This document shows positions 9,063 through 18,074 of a DNA stretch of 64,000 bases, in pieces. The translations under genes were made by a program, and so were the position numbers. The notes below the pieces were generated by a model. That model was not told the origin of the DNA, searched no databases, and saw only the letters and a list, made by a program, of their open reading frames with translations. Each line of letters begins with the position of its first letter. The first letter of the stretch is position 1. The stretch spans positions 62,001-126,000 of the forward strand of contig NZ_JMTM01000017.1 in the NCBI RefSeq assembly GCF_001662485.1, read 5' to 3'. This DNA comes from Flavobacterium succinicans (GTDB lineage Bacteria; Bacteroidota; Bacteroidia; Flavobacteriales; Flavobacteriaceae).

Positions 9063-9836
9063 ATGGCTACTTACAGTAAACGAGGATATAAAACACCAAA
9101 AGAGAAAGAAGTTAAAGAACCTATCGAAGAAGTTCAAGTTAATGAAAAAGACAGTGCTACTGCAGAAGTTTTCTCTAAGTTAGATGAAACGGCTTCAAAA
9201 ACAGAAGATTTTGTAGCTAAAAATCAAAAAATCATTATTGGTATCGTAGCAGGTATTGCTTTGATAACTGTAGGATATTTAGCCTATCAAAAATTTATTG
9301 CTACTCCAAAACAAGAAGAAGCTGCCAACGAAATGTTCGTAGCGCAACAAAATTTCCAAAAGGCAACCGATGGTATAGCTAGTGACTCTTTATACAAACT
9401 AGCGTTGAACGGTTCTGAAGGTAAATTCGGATTTATCAAAATCGCTGACGAATATTCAGGGACAGATGCAGGAAACTTAGCCAATTACTATGCAGGTATG
9501 GCTTACCTAAATACAGGAAAATATGCTGAGGCAATTTCTTATTTAGAGAAATTCAAATCAGAAGATATTCTTTTGAGTGCGTTGGCCAAAGGGGCAATTG
9601 GTGATGCTTATGCACAAACCAACAAGCCACAAGAAGCACTTGATTTTTATGTAAAAGCTGCCGAAACCAACAAAAATGATTTCACTACGCCACGTTTCTT
9701 GATGAAGGCTGGTAAAACAGCTTTAAGCTTAGGCAAAAAAGAAGAAGCTTTGAAATATTTTACAGATATCAAAGAAAATTATGACGCCACTCCAGAAGCC
9801 GCTTCTGTAGATGGTTTGATAGGACTAGCGCAATAA
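9063..9836 (+). CDS. Tetratricopeptide repeat protein with one membrane anchor
   Basis: A 257-residue protein with a Lys/Glu-rich cytoplasmic N-terminus, one membrane helix at about residues 57-79 (IIIGIVAGIALITVGYLAYQ) and a C-terminal region of at least three TPR-like helix pairs. One of these is NLANYYAGMAYLNTGKYAEA and another GDAYAQTNKPQEALDFYVKA. The layout recalls YfgM-type inner membrane TPR proteins that act with the secretion machinery or periplasmic chaperones; that role is inferred from architecture only. It is followed by a palindromic repeat and then ribH, an arrangement I recognise as common in flavobacteria. Confidence 0.85.
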   Translation: MATYSKRGYKTPKEKEVKEPIEEVQVNEKDSATAEVFSKLDETASKTEDFVAKNQKIIIGIVAGIALITVGYLAYQKFIATPKQEEAANEMFVAQQNFQKATDGIASDSLYKLALNGSEGKFGFIKIADEYSGTDAGNLANYYAGMAYLNTGKYAEAISYLEKFKSEDILLSALAKGAIGDAYAQTNKPQEALDFYVKAAETNKNDFTTPRFLMKAGKTALSLGKKEEALKYFTDIKENYDATPEAASVDGLIGLAQ

Positions 9837-9948
9837 AAAGCACTGTTTTTCAAAATAAATTGAGGTTAGAAACCAAAGGAATTCGAATTAATTTTTGAAT
9901 ACTTTCATTTCTAACCTCTTTTTTTATACCTATATTTACTACTGCTTT

Positions 9949-10074
9949 TTAGGAGCAGCAACAATAGGCTTTTCAGGCAAAATCGTCCCGCTGTCCTTCC
10001 TATCTTTTGTTTGTAGGTGGCCGTTGAAGAACTGCCAGCTACAAACAAAAGGATATTCCCTCCCATCGGGGCTA
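9949..10074 (+). repeat. Palindromic 3'-UTR repeat, copy C (after the TPR gene)
   Basis: Runs from TTAGGAGC to CGGGGCTA and accounts for most of the 319-base gap between the TPR gene and ribH. The left half shares AACAATAGGCTTTT and TCCCGCT with the other copies and the right half shares AAAGGAT and ATCGGGGCTA. The hairpin arms here are CTTTTGTTTGTAG and CTACAAACAAAAG, different in sequence from the GTGCCG/CGGCAC arms of copies A and B yet still fully complementary. A long, imperfect loop lies between the arms. Confidence 0.8.
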
Positions 10075-10155
10075 GGAGTAATGTGTTTGCTTTTTTGGCT
10101 ACATTCTTAAAAGGCAACAAAAAGAACAAGAGTTTAATTTAAATACAATAATACA

Positions 10156-10728
10156 ATGGCAACCGTAAACAAAAATTTATCGGATTATAATAAAAACGAA
10201 GTTCCAGATGCCAAAGATTTCCGTTTCGGAATTGTGGTTGCAGAATGGAATGAGAATATAACAGAAGGGCTTTTCAATGGCGCTTACCAAGCCTTGATAG
10301 AAAACCAAGTACCTGCTCAACACATTATCCGTTGGAATGTTCCAGGAAGTTTTGAGCTGATTTATGGAGCCAAAAAAATGCTACAAACCCAAAACGTAGA
10401 TGCGGTTATCGTGGTTGGATGCGTTATTCAAGGTGAAACCAAACATTTCGATTTTGTTTGCGAAGGCGTTACCCAAGGTATCAAAGACCTAAACGTACAA
10501 ACCGATATTCCTGTAATTTTTTGCGTACTAACCGATAATACGATGCAACAATCTATAGACAGAAGCGGAGGAATACACGGAAACAAAGGTACCGAAGCTG
10601 CCATTGCAGCTATAAAAATGGCATACATTCGTCATCAAGCTACGCTAACACACCAATTTCAGCATCAAAATCTTTTAGGAGCAGGCGCTTTACAAATCGA
10701 AGACAAGCCGCTACAACTTGAAGAATAG
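10156..10728 (+). CDS. ribH: 6,7-dimethyl-8-ribityllumazine synthase
   Basis: RibH condenses 3,4-dihydroxybutanone 4-phosphate with the ribitylamino-uracil intermediate to form lumazine, the penultimate step of riboflavin synthesis. The 190-residue chain shows the substrate-binding motif EWNENITEGLFNGA, the VPGSFELIYGA loop and the catalytic-histidine segment GETKHFDFVCEGVTQGI. The protein carries short N- and C-terminal extensions beyond the roughly 155-residue core. No other riboflavin genes are adjacent and no FMN riboswitch is visible upstream. A strong terminator follows. Confidence 0.97.
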   Translation: MATVNKNLSDYNKNEVPDAKDFRFGIVVAEWNENITEGLFNGAYQALIENQVPAQHIIRWNVPGSFELIYGAKKMLQTQNVDAVIVVGCVIQGETKHFDFVCEGVTQGIKDLNVQTDIPVIFCVLTDNTMQQSIDRSGGIHGNKGTEAAIAAIKMAYIRHQATLTHQFQHQNLLGAGALQIEDKPLQLEE

Positions 10729-10750
10729 AAGGCTAATTTCTTATTTTTAC

Positions 10751-10790
10751 AACCTATACTTCTCATTTTCAAGTATAGGTTTTTTGTTTT
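10751..10790 (+). terminator. Intrinsic terminator after ribH
   Basis: An 11-bp perfect stem (AACCTATACTT with AAGTATAGGTT) around a nine-base loop, followed by a T-rich tract. Confidence 0.88.
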
Positions 10791-10831
10791 TTTTATGAGT
10801 ATCTTGCTAGCAAAACCCAATAGTTTTTGCT

Positions 10832-10839
10832 TAAATTTG
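10832..10839 (+). promoter_or_regulatory. -7 element (TAAATTTG) upstream of mutL
   Basis: Matches TAnnTTTG. A TTTTTG that could serve as the -33 element is present close upstream, at 10825-10829. The ATG of mutL is about 70 bases downstream. Confidence 0.5.
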
Positions 10840-10907
10840 TCCTTCTTATGTCTTTTGATTTTAAATCCAAAATCAAAAAAAATTAATCTCTAAATCTATT
10901 TTTTTTA

Positions 10908-12773
10908 ATGTCGAGTATTATTCAATTGCTTCCGGATCATGTCGCTAACCAAATTGCTGCTGGAGAGGTAGTACAACGACCTGCATCTGTTGTCAAAGAA
11001 TTGTTAGAAAATGCCGTAGATGCCAAAGCCACTGACATTAAATTGATTATAAAAGATGCAGGAAAATCACTCGTGCAAGTCATAGATAATGGCGTTGGAA
11101 TGAGCGTGACAGATGCACGTTTGTGTTTTGAACGACACGCCACTTCCAAAATCCGTTTGGCTGAAGATTTATTTTCATTAAACACCAAAGGGTTTCGTGG
11201 AGAGGCTTTGGCTTCTATCGCTGCGATTGCCCACGTAGAAATGAAAACCAAGCAAGATCAAGACGAATTGGGTACTCACATTATCATCGAAGGGAGCAAG
11301 TTTGTTTCCCAAGAAGTCGCTGTTTTGCCTAAAGGAACTTCTTTTGCCGTAAAAAATCTTTTCTTTAATATACCAGCCCGTCGTAATTTCCTTAAGTCAG
11401 ATACTGTTGAATTTCGCCACGTAGTCGATGAGTTTCAACGGGTGGTTATGGCGCATCCAAAAATTCATTTCACTTTTTATCACAACGGAAATGAAATGTT
11501 CAATTTGCCTCCGGCCACTTTACGTCAACGTATAGTTGGAATATTTGCTGGCAAAACCAATGAAAAATTAGTGCCCGTTAGCGAAGAAACGGAGATAGTG
11601 AGCATTCAAGGATTTGTAAGCAAACCCGAATTTGCAAAAAAGAGTAGGGGAGAGCAGTTTTTCTTTGTCAATGACCGATTCATAAAAAGTGGCTATTTGC
11701 ACCACGCAGTGATGGCGGCTTTTGATGGTATTTTGAAAGATGGTCTGCAACCCAGTTACTTTTTGTACCTCACCGTTGAACCCAATACGATTGATATCAA
11801 TATTCATCCTACAAAAACTGAAATTAAATTTGACGATGAACACGCTTTGTATGCTATTCTAAGAGCTTCAATCAAGCACAGTCTTGGGCAATTTAATGTA
11901 GCTCCTGTATTGGATTTTGATAGAGACGCCAATTTGGATACGCCTTATCATTATAAAGATTTGGAAGGTTCTTTTCCTACGATTGAGGTTGATGGTAATT
12001 TTAACCCTTTCGCTGAATCGACTCCAACACCTCAAAAATCCTATTCAAGTTATAAGAAACCTGAAGCTACGGCAAGTTGGGAAAGTTTGTATGTTGGACT
12101 AGAGCCAGAGATAGAACGTGACCCAGAACCCGAGCAATTTTCTAGTATGGCTTTTGAAACAGATGCGATTTCTTCCTCATTGTTTTCGGAGAATGAAGTC
12201 GAGCAGGCTGTGCAAAAAACGTATCAAATACATAAAAAATATATTGTTTCGCCTATAAAGTCAGGAATGGTGATTGTAGATCAACAGCGCGCTCATCAAA
12301 GAGTGTTGTACGAGCAATTTTTGGCCAATATGACCATGCATCAAGCAGCTAGTCAGCAATTGTTGTTTCCGTTGAATTTATTCTTTTCTACCGATGAAAT
12401 GGCATTGATTCAGGAACTGCAAGGCACATTGACCGCTACAGGTTTTGTATTTGATACTTCGGCTACAGATCATGTGGTGATTTCGGGTATTCCAGTTACA
12501 ATTTCAGAAAGTGAAGTAGCCTTGGTGATCGAACAATTATTAGCCGATTTACACGATGGGATTCCAGAAAACAGTTTTAGTCAAAGCGATACCATAGCCA
12601 AATCAATGGCAAAAAGTTTAGCAGTAAAAACCGGAACGTATTTAACCGAAAAAGAACAAGAAAATCTTGTAAATGGTCTTTTTGCTTGCAAAGAGCCCAA
12701 TATTTCTCCTTTTAATAAACCGACTTTCATCACCATGCGTGTGGAAGATTTAGATAAAAAATTTGCTGTATGA
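10908..12773 (+). CDS. mutL: DNA mismatch repair protein MutL
   Basis: MutL links mismatch recognition by MutS to strand removal. The 621-residue chain has the N-terminal GHKL ATPase (NAVDAKATDIKLII, DNGVGM, TKGFRGEALASIAAI; about residues 1-330), a variable linker rich in Pro, Glu and Ser, and the C-terminal dimerisation domain. In the C-terminal domain the usual endonuclease motif DQHAxxExxxxE is replaced by VDQQRAHQRVLYEQF, so the first glutamate of the nuclease motif is missing. Whether this enzyme nicks DNA is therefore uncertain. Its stop overlaps the start of the first rhomboid gene. Confidence 0.96.
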   Translation: MSSIIQLLPDHVANQIAAGEVVQRPASVVKELLENAVDAKATDIKLIIKDAGKSLVQVIDNGVGMSVTDARLCFERHATSKIRLAEDLFSLNTKGFRGEALASIAAIAHVEMKTKQDQDELGTHIIIEGSKFVSQEVAVLPKGTSFAVKNLFFNIPARRNFLKSDTVEFRHVVDEFQRVVMAHPKIHFTFYHNGNEMFNLPPATLRQRIVGIFAGKTNEKLVPVSEETEIVSIQGFVSKPEFAKKSRGEQFFFVNDRFIKSGYLHHAVMAAFDGILKDGLQPSYFLYLTVEPNTIDINIHPTKTEIKFDDEHALYAILRASIKHSLGQFNVAPVLDFDRDANLDTPYHYKDLEGSFPTIEVDGNFNPFAESTPTPQKSYSSYKKPEATASWESLYVGLEPEIERDPEPEQFSSMAFETDAISSSLFSENEVEQAVQKTYQIHKKYIVSPIKSGMVIVDQQRAHQRVLYEQFLANMTMHQAASQQLLFPLNLFFSTDEMALIQELQGTLTATGFVFDTSATDHVVISGIPVTISESEVALVIEQLLADLHDGIPENSFSQSDTIAKSMAKSLAVKTGTYLTEKEQENLVNGLFACKEPNISPFNKPTFITMRVEDLDKKFAV

Positions 12774-13528
12774 TGAATATCACTCCAACCGTTAAGCAAT
12801 TGTTGATTATTAACGTGCTGTTTTATATTGGCTCCATGATAGTGGGTGAACCAGCCTACCATTTGTTGTCCATGTACTATTTTGATAATCCCGATTTTCA
12901 TGTGTGGCAAATTTTCACGCATATGTTTATGCATGCGCCATTGCCCAATATAATGCACATCTTGTTTAATATGTTTGCGTTGTATTCTTTTGGTTCGGCT
13001 TTAGAGCATTTTTGGGGTGGCAAAAAGTTTTTGTTTTTTTACATTTCATGTGGATTAGGTGCGGCACTTTTACATACAGGGGTCAATTATTATTTCTTTG
13101 AAAATGGATTGAATACTTTAATTTCAAATGGATTTTCTAAAACCGAAATTTTACAAGTGTTGAGCGAAGGTAAAATGGACACAAGATGGCAAGAATTGCT
13201 CACTGTAACCGAGTTTAATGAATTTATAGGTGCCTATTTAGGTACTGTGGTTGGAGCCTCAGGAGCCATTTACGGACTCTTGGTTGCCTTTGCTTTTATG
13301 TTTCCTAATGCAGAATTAGCTTTGATGTTTATCCCAATTCCAATCAAAGCAAAATACTTTGTGCCAGGATTATTATTAATCGATTTATATTCTGGCGTTT
13401 CTGGAGGCTCGATTTTTGGAGGTTCTTCAGGAATTGCACACTTTGCACACTTAGGCGGTGCATTAATTGGTTTCTTGATGATGTGGTATTGGAAAAAAAA
13501 TCAATTCAATAACAATCGTTGGAATTAA
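12770..13528 (+). CDS. Rhomboid family intramembrane serine protease
   Basis: A 252-residue membrane protein with six or so hydrophobic helices. The rhomboid markers are the HILFNMFAL segment after the first helix, the nucleophile motif VVGASGAIYG (GxSG) and the catalytic histidine in IAHFAHLGGALIGFL. It should cleave transmembrane segments of client proteins in the inner membrane; no client can be inferred. A roughly 60-residue insertion, rich in charged residues, sits between helices before the catalytic serine. It overlaps mutL by four bases and precedes a second rhomboid gene. Confidence 0.92.
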   Translation: MMNITPTVKQLLIINVLFYIGSMIVGEPAYHLLSMYYFDNPDFHVWQIFTHMFMHAPLPNIMHILFNMFALYSFGSALEHFWGGKKFLFFYISCGLGAALLHTGVNYYFFENGLNTLISNGFSKTEILQVLSEGKMDTRWQELLTVTEFNEFIGAYLGTVVGASGAIYGLLVAFAFMFPNAELALMFIPIPIKAKYFVPGLLLIDLYSGVSGGSIFGGSSGIAHFAHLGGALIGFLMMWYWKKNQFNNNRWN

Positions 13529-13585
13529 AAAAGCGAGTTCTTTTTTATAGCTTTGCTTATATTTGAGTCATTAATGCATCACTTT

Positions 13586-14452
13586 ATGAATATATTCGAT
13601 GATTTAAAATCGCGTTACCGTTTGGGAGATGTAGCCTTGCAGTTCATTTTCTGGAATGTAGGTATCTTTTTAATCTCCATACCTTTTTTTTACCAATTTA
13701 AGTTAGGTCAATTTGCATTTCCTGATTGGATTGCTTTATCATCAGACCCTTTGGTTTCTCTAAGTCGCCCATGGACGTATCTCTCGTATGCTTTTTTTCA
13801 TGATGGTATTGGTCATTTGTTCTTCAATATGTTGGTTTTGCATTTTTGTAGTCAATTATTTTTGACCTTTTTTACCACTAAGCAATTTGTGGGACTGTAT
13901 GTGCTAAGCTCTATTTTTTCGGGAATAGTGTTTGTGATCGTTTATTATTTTTTGCAATATTCTTCGTTAATAGTTGGTGCTTCGGCAGCCATTTACGCTA
14001 TTTTAATGGCGACAACTACTTATCAACCACTGATGGAAGTCCACTTATTTCTTTTCGGAAGGGTAAAATTATGGTACATCACCGCTGTAATTCTTTTATT
14101 GGATGTGCTTCAATTCCGTTTAGAAAACATGGGTGGACACATCGCTCACTTTGCGGGTGCTTTTTTTGGTTTTTTATTTATAAAATTATTGGTTAGTGGT
14201 GTGGATTTGAGTAAATTGGTTTCTGGAATAACCGATTTTTTTGGCAGTCTTTTTCAGAAAAAAGAAAAAAAACCATTCAAGAAAGTTCACGTTAATTATG
14301 CAAGAAAAGAAGCGCCAAGAACAGCTTCAAAAATTGTAACCAAAGACAAAACTCAACAACAAATCGATGAGATTTTAGATAAAATTAGTCAGTCCGGTTA
14401 TGATTGTTTAACCGCCGAAGAAAAAGAGTTTTTGTTTAAAGCCGGGAAATAG
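13586..14452 (+). CDS. Second rhomboid family protein with cytoplasmic tail
   Basis: A 288-residue paralogue of the preceding gene with about six membrane helices. It has HLFFNMLVLHF, the nucleophile region IVGASAAIYA and the histidine segment GGHIAHFAGAFFGF. The motif reads GASA rather than GASG, but the catalytic Ser and His are both present. After the last helix there is a hydrophilic tail of about 75 residues, with basic stretches and a final helix ending FLFKAGK. I place the start at the ATG at 13586 (MNIFDDLK) because the three upstream in-frame starts add residues not expected in the family. Another possibility is ATG at 13574. Confidence 0.88.
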   Translation: MNIFDDLKSRYRLGDVALQFIFWNVGIFLISIPFFYQFKLGQFAFPDWIALSSDPLVSLSRPWTYLSYAFFHDGIGHLFFNMLVLHFCSQLFLTFFTTKQFVGLYVLSSIFSGIVFVIVYYFLQYSSLIVGASAAIYAILMATTTYQPLMEVHLFLFGRVKLWYITAVILLLDVLQFRLENMGGHIAHFAGAFFGFLFIKLLVSGVDLSKLVSGITDFFGSLFQKKEKKPFKKVHVNYARKEAPRTASKIVTKDKTQQQIDEILDKISQSGYDCLTAEEKEFLFKAGK

Positions 14453-14576
14453 TACAAATGGTTTAAGTTTAAAGGTTGTGGTTCGTTTTGTTGAAAAATT
14501 AGTATCAAAATTAATTTAAACAATTAACCCAAAACAATGAACAATAGACCATACAACCACCAACAATTATCAAGTA

Positions 14577-15620
14577 ATGAAGAACCTTTCTTGGTTTAAT
14601 AAAATTATGTTTTTTTTGAATATAGTTCTGACTGTATTCACCTTTACTGCCTATATATTTCCCTTTTTATCGCCCAAAGTCTTTCCTTTATTTGCGGTTT
14701 TCACCTTGTTTATGCCGGTATTTTTTGTGCTAAATGGCTTGTTTTTTTTGTATTGGGGACTTCAGTTCAAAAAAAGAATGATTCTTTCCGGGCTGGTTTT
14801 GCTTATGGGCATTACCTTCATTAATAAATTCTATAAATTTTCAAACAAGATTTACCAAGATTCTCCAAAAGATTTTAAGGTAATGAGTTACAATGTTCGT
14901 TTGTTCAATGTTTTTAAATGGATCGACAGAGAAGATATTCCTCAAGAAATTTTGGCTTTCATCAACGAAAACAACCCTGATATTCTATGTATTCAGGAAT
15001 ATTCAAACCATGGCAATGTCGATTTAAAAGTCTATCCCTACCGCTATATTTTTATCGAAGGAGATAAAATTCGCACAGGGCAAGCCATTTTTTCAAAATT
15101 TCCAATAATCAATCAAGGCAATATTGTGTTTCCTAATTCTAATAATAACGCCATTTTTGCCGATATAAAGCGAGGAAAAGACATTATTCGCGTGTATAAT
15201 ATCCATTTTCAATCCATAAAAATTTCGCCAGACGTACACGAAATTTCCGAGAACATCGAGGTAATAAATCAACAAAAATCACAGAAATTATTCAATCGCA
15301 TCAGCAAAGCTTTCAGGCAACAACAAGAACAAGCCGAAATATTTATTGCACACAAAAAAGAGTCGCAATATCCTTTAATCATTTGCGGTGACTTGAATAA
15401 TAGCGCCTTTTCGTATGTGTATCGCAATGTAAAAGGGAAATTAAGAGACGCTTTCGAAGAAGCAGGCAAAGGCTTTGGTCAAACCTATACCTTTCGTTAT
15501 TATCCCGCAAGAATTGATTATATTTTTGCCGATAATAAAATGGAGGTCAAAGAGTTTCAGAGTTTTCCAGAATTTCAAAACTCAGATCATTATCCCATTA
15601 TGGCCAAGTTGAGTTTTTAA
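14577..15620 (+). CDS. Membrane-anchored endonuclease/exonuclease/phosphatase family protein
   Basis: A 347-residue protein with three N-terminal membrane helices (about residues 8-90) and a DNase I-like hydrolase domain. Catalytic markers are MSYNVRLFN, ILCIQEYS with the metal-binding Glu, the GDLNNSAFS motif, DYIFADNK and the final SDHYPIMAKL. Family members hydrolyse phosphodiesters in nucleic acids, phosphoinositides or sphingolipids; the membrane anchor favours a lipid or envelope substrate, but this is inference. A palindromic repeat begins eight bases after its stop codon. Confidence 0.88.
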   Translation: MKNLSWFNKIMFFLNIVLTVFTFTAYIFPFLSPKVFPLFAVFTLFMPVFFVLNGLFFLYWGLQFKKRMILSGLVLLMGITFINKFYKFSNKIYQDSPKDFKVMSYNVRLFNVFKWIDREDIPQEILAFINENNPDILCIQEYSNHGNVDLKVYPYRYIFIEGDKIRTGQAIFSKFPIINQGNIVFPNSNNNAIFADIKRGKDIIRVYNIHFQSIKISPDVHEISENIEVINQQKSQKLFNRISKAFRQQQEQAEIFIAHKKESQYPLIICGDLNNSAFSYVYRNVKGKLRDAFEEAGKGFGQTYTFRYYPARIDYIFADNKMEVKEFQSFPEFQNSDHYPIMAKLSF

Positions 15621-15628
15621 AAGCAGTT

Positions 15629-15761
15629 TTAGGAGCGAAACAAAAGGCTTTTTTGCAGTTATGGTTTCCCGCTTTTCGCTATAATCTTTTGTGCCGAACC
15701 CCGGCACAAAAGGATTTCGCTTCACCCGAGCGATAGCGAACTGGCGAAGCAATCGGGGCTA
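15629..15761 (+). repeat. Palindromic 3'-UTR repeat, copy B (after the exonuclease-fold gene)
   Basis: Runs from TTAGGAGC to CGGGGCTA. The central hairpin is CTTTTGTGCCG and CGGCACAAAAG around AACCC, identical in arm sequence to copy A. It differs by about 28 extra bases in the right half (around 15722-15749), which themselves contain short inverted segments (CGATAGCGAA, TGGCGAAG). The strand matches the upstream gene. It fills the gap between two convergent genes. Confidence 0.8.
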
Positions 15762-15780
15762 AACGACCATCAATTGGCTT

Positions 15781-16404
15781 TTATGGCACAATAATGTTTT
15801 GATTTTTCAGATAACCCAAAGCAAATTTTCCTTCATTAAAAATCAAATCCAGTACGCTCAAATTGTTGATAAAGCCATGTTTGTCATCAAAAACTTGGGT
15901 GTAGTTTTCAAATACATTTGGGTCTTTTTTGCCATTTACTAGGCTTCTAGCATCAAAAATGTCATCCGCTACTTCGTGAAAATATTCATCGGTTTTTTTG
16001 AATTCTAGCGAATAGCGAAGGCATTTTTCTACCAAAGCGATGGTTTCAAAATTCAAATCCATCAAAAAGTGATGTTTTTTTTCAAAGAATGGCATAAAAT
16101 CATCTTCAAAAAACTCAAAGAACGGAGAGCTTCTATAGCCCGCCTCAAGTGACTTAAAGTGTTGCTTTTGCCAATCAAAATCATTTTCAATAATGATGTC
16201 TTTCGTTTTTTGATGCCCTTTGTTGGCGTGCTTGATAGGAATATTTAGCATTTGAATCCCATTTGGGCTATAAATGTAAGTTCTATTTCTATTCGTCTGT
16301 TTTTGAAAATTATCTTCAACTTCAAACGTCACCACTTCCGACTGTACCATAGCCGCAAACTGACTAATTGAAGGGAAATACGAGGGATGTATTAATGTAT
16401 TCAT
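15781..16404 (-). CDS. WbqC family protein
   Basis: A 207-residue protein with the WbqC signature at its N-terminus, LIHPSYFPSISQFAAM, followed by NRTYIYSPNGIQMLNIPI and the YRSSPFFEFFEDDF block. WbqC-like proteins are found in O-antigen and other glycan clusters, where an aminotransferase-like or acyl-transfer role has been suggested but not shown. I start at ATG 16404 because the upstream extension to 16437 is not seen in the family. The gene lies directly after lepB on the same strand. Confidence 0.85.
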   Translation of the reverse strand: MNTLIHPSYFPSISQFAAMVQSEVVTFEVEDNFQKQTNRNRTYIYSPNGIQMLNIPIKHANKGHQKTKDIIIENDFDWQKQHFKSLEAGYRSSPFFEFFEDDFMPFFEKKHHFLMDLNFETIALVEKCLRYSLEFKKTDEYFHEVADDIFDARSLVNGKKDPNVFENYTQVFDDKHGFINNLSVLDLIFNEGKFALGYLKNQNIIVP

Positions 16405-16482
16405 ACTGCTTTTTTTAAAGTCAAAAGTCATATTCATCCAACAAGGAAAAATATGACTTTTGAATCTACATTGTACATTGGG

Positions 16483-18039
16483 TTAAATCTCAGTTTTAGC
16501 TTTTCTTTTTTTCCAAAAATATTCTCCAATAAAGAAAGCAACTAATGCAAACAAGAAATACTTGAAATAGGATTGTGGCTGGCCTTCTCCGCTAACGGTT
16601 GTGAAAACACGATCCCAACGAATTTTGTTGATGCCTTTTCCGTTAGTATCCCAGCTTAACCAAATAAAAATGGGTTTACCCACAATATGGTTCTCTGGAA
16701 CAAATCCCCAATAACGACTGTCTTCAGAGTTATGGCGATTGTCTCCCATCATCCAATAATAATTTTGATCAAAAGTGTAATTAGTAGCTACTTTACCGTC
16801 AATTCTGATTTCGGTTCCGTTTACTTCTAATTTTTTATTTTCATAATCTGTGATAATCGTTTTGTAAAAAGGAAGCGTCTCTAAATTTAAAGCTACAGTT
16901 TTTCCTTTTTGCGGAATATAAATGGGACCGTAGTTGTCTTGATTCCAGTCTTTGGTATGAGGAAAGACATTTTTTTCTGCTCCTTTAGTGATTATTCTAG
17001 TCACCGAAGTGATACCTGGTACTTGCTTAAATCGTTCGGCACCAGCTGTAGTTAAAGCACTAATAAATAAAGTGTCTCTTCTTTGATCATCCAAAAAGAA
17101 CGCTGGATCGGTAATGTCTAGTTCTTTGAACAAAGTTTCAAAATCAATAGGTGTTTTACCATCCAAAGCCAATTTGTACGAATATTGAGGTTTGGCTCTC
17201 TCAGGTAAAATAAGTTCTTTTCCATCAATGTAAATTAAACCATCTTTTATGGATAAATTATCTCCAGGTAAACCAACACAACGTTTTACGTAATTTGATT
17301 TTTTATCGATAGGTTTGTCAACGCGTAAACCAGATTTGTCTCTAAATTTATATACTGTATCTACTGGCCAGTTGAATACTACGATATCATTTCGCTTGAT
17401 ATCTTCGATAGAAGGGAATCTCATATATGGCAATTGTGGCCAATTTAGATACGATTTTTTCTTAGTTAACGGAATAGTATCATGAACCATTGGCATCGCA
17501 ACGGTAGTCATTGGAACTCTTGCTCCATAGTTCATTTTGCTCACAAACAAAAAGTCTCCCACCAATAAGGATTTCTCCAAAGATGAAGTTGGAATCGTAA
17601 AAGGTTGAATGAAATAAGTATGAACAATAGTAGCAACAATAACCGCAAACAATAATGAACTAACAGTGTCAGCCGCTTTATGGTCAGGTGCTGTGTCTCT
17701 ATCGGCTATATAATTTAATGGTTGGGTATAATTGATGTAGTACAAATAAAAACCAAAGGTTAGAATCACTAAGATGGTATCTACTGTAGAACGTCTTCCA
17801 AAACTACGTAAGGTTTCTACCCAAACTACAGGAAACATGATTAAGTTGATTACTGGAATGAACAATAAAATCGTCCACCAAGTGGGTCTTCCTATGATTT
17901 TCATCAATACGATGGCATTGTAAATAGGAATAGCCGCTTCCCAGCGTTTTCTTCCGGCACTTTCGTACATTTTCCATGTACCTAAAAAATGGACTATTTG
18001 AATAACTAAAAAGAATACAAACCAAGAATATAGTGTCAT
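16483..18039 (-). CDS. lepB: Signal peptidase I, long Bacteroidota form
   Basis: LepB removes signal peptides from exported proteins at the outer face of the inner membrane. The 518-residue chain is much longer than the E. coli enzyme. An N-terminal block of about four membrane helices (residues 1-105, DUF5684-like) precedes the peptidase. The catalytic Ser is in FTIPTSSLEKSLLVGD, the general-base Lys in NYVKRCVGLPGDN, and the closing box is MMGDNRHNSEDSRYWGF. A large insertion separates the two catalytic parts. A final membrane helix lies near the C-terminus. dapB is just upstream in the same direction. Confidence 0.95.
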   Translation of the reverse strand: MTLYSWFVFFLVIQIVHFLGTWKMYESAGRKRWEAAIPIYNAIVLMKIIGRPTWWTILLFIPVINLIMFPVVWVETLRSFGRRSTVDTILVILTFGFYLYYINYTQPLNYIADRDTAPDHKAADTVSSLLFAVIVATIVHTYFIQPFTIPTSSLEKSLLVGDFLFVSKMNYGARVPMTTVAMPMVHDTIPLTKKKSYLNWPQLPYMRFPSIEDIKRNDIVVFNWPVDTVYKFRDKSGLRVDKPIDKKSNYVKRCVGLPGDNLSIKDGLIYIDGKELILPERAKPQYSYKLALDGKTPIDFETLFKELDITDPAFFLDDQRRDTLFISALTTAGAERFKQVPGITSVTRIITKGAEKNVFPHTKDWNQDNYGPIYIPQKGKTVALNLETLPFYKTIITDYENKKLEVNGTEIRIDGKVATNYTFDQNYYWMMGDNRHNSEDSRYWGFVPENHIVGKPIFIWLSWDTNGKGINKIRWDRVFTTVSGEGQPQSYFKYFLFALVAFFIGEYFWKKRKAKTEI

Positions 18040-18074
18040 AGAATTCGGTTTTTAAAGCTAAAGTAGCGCTATGA

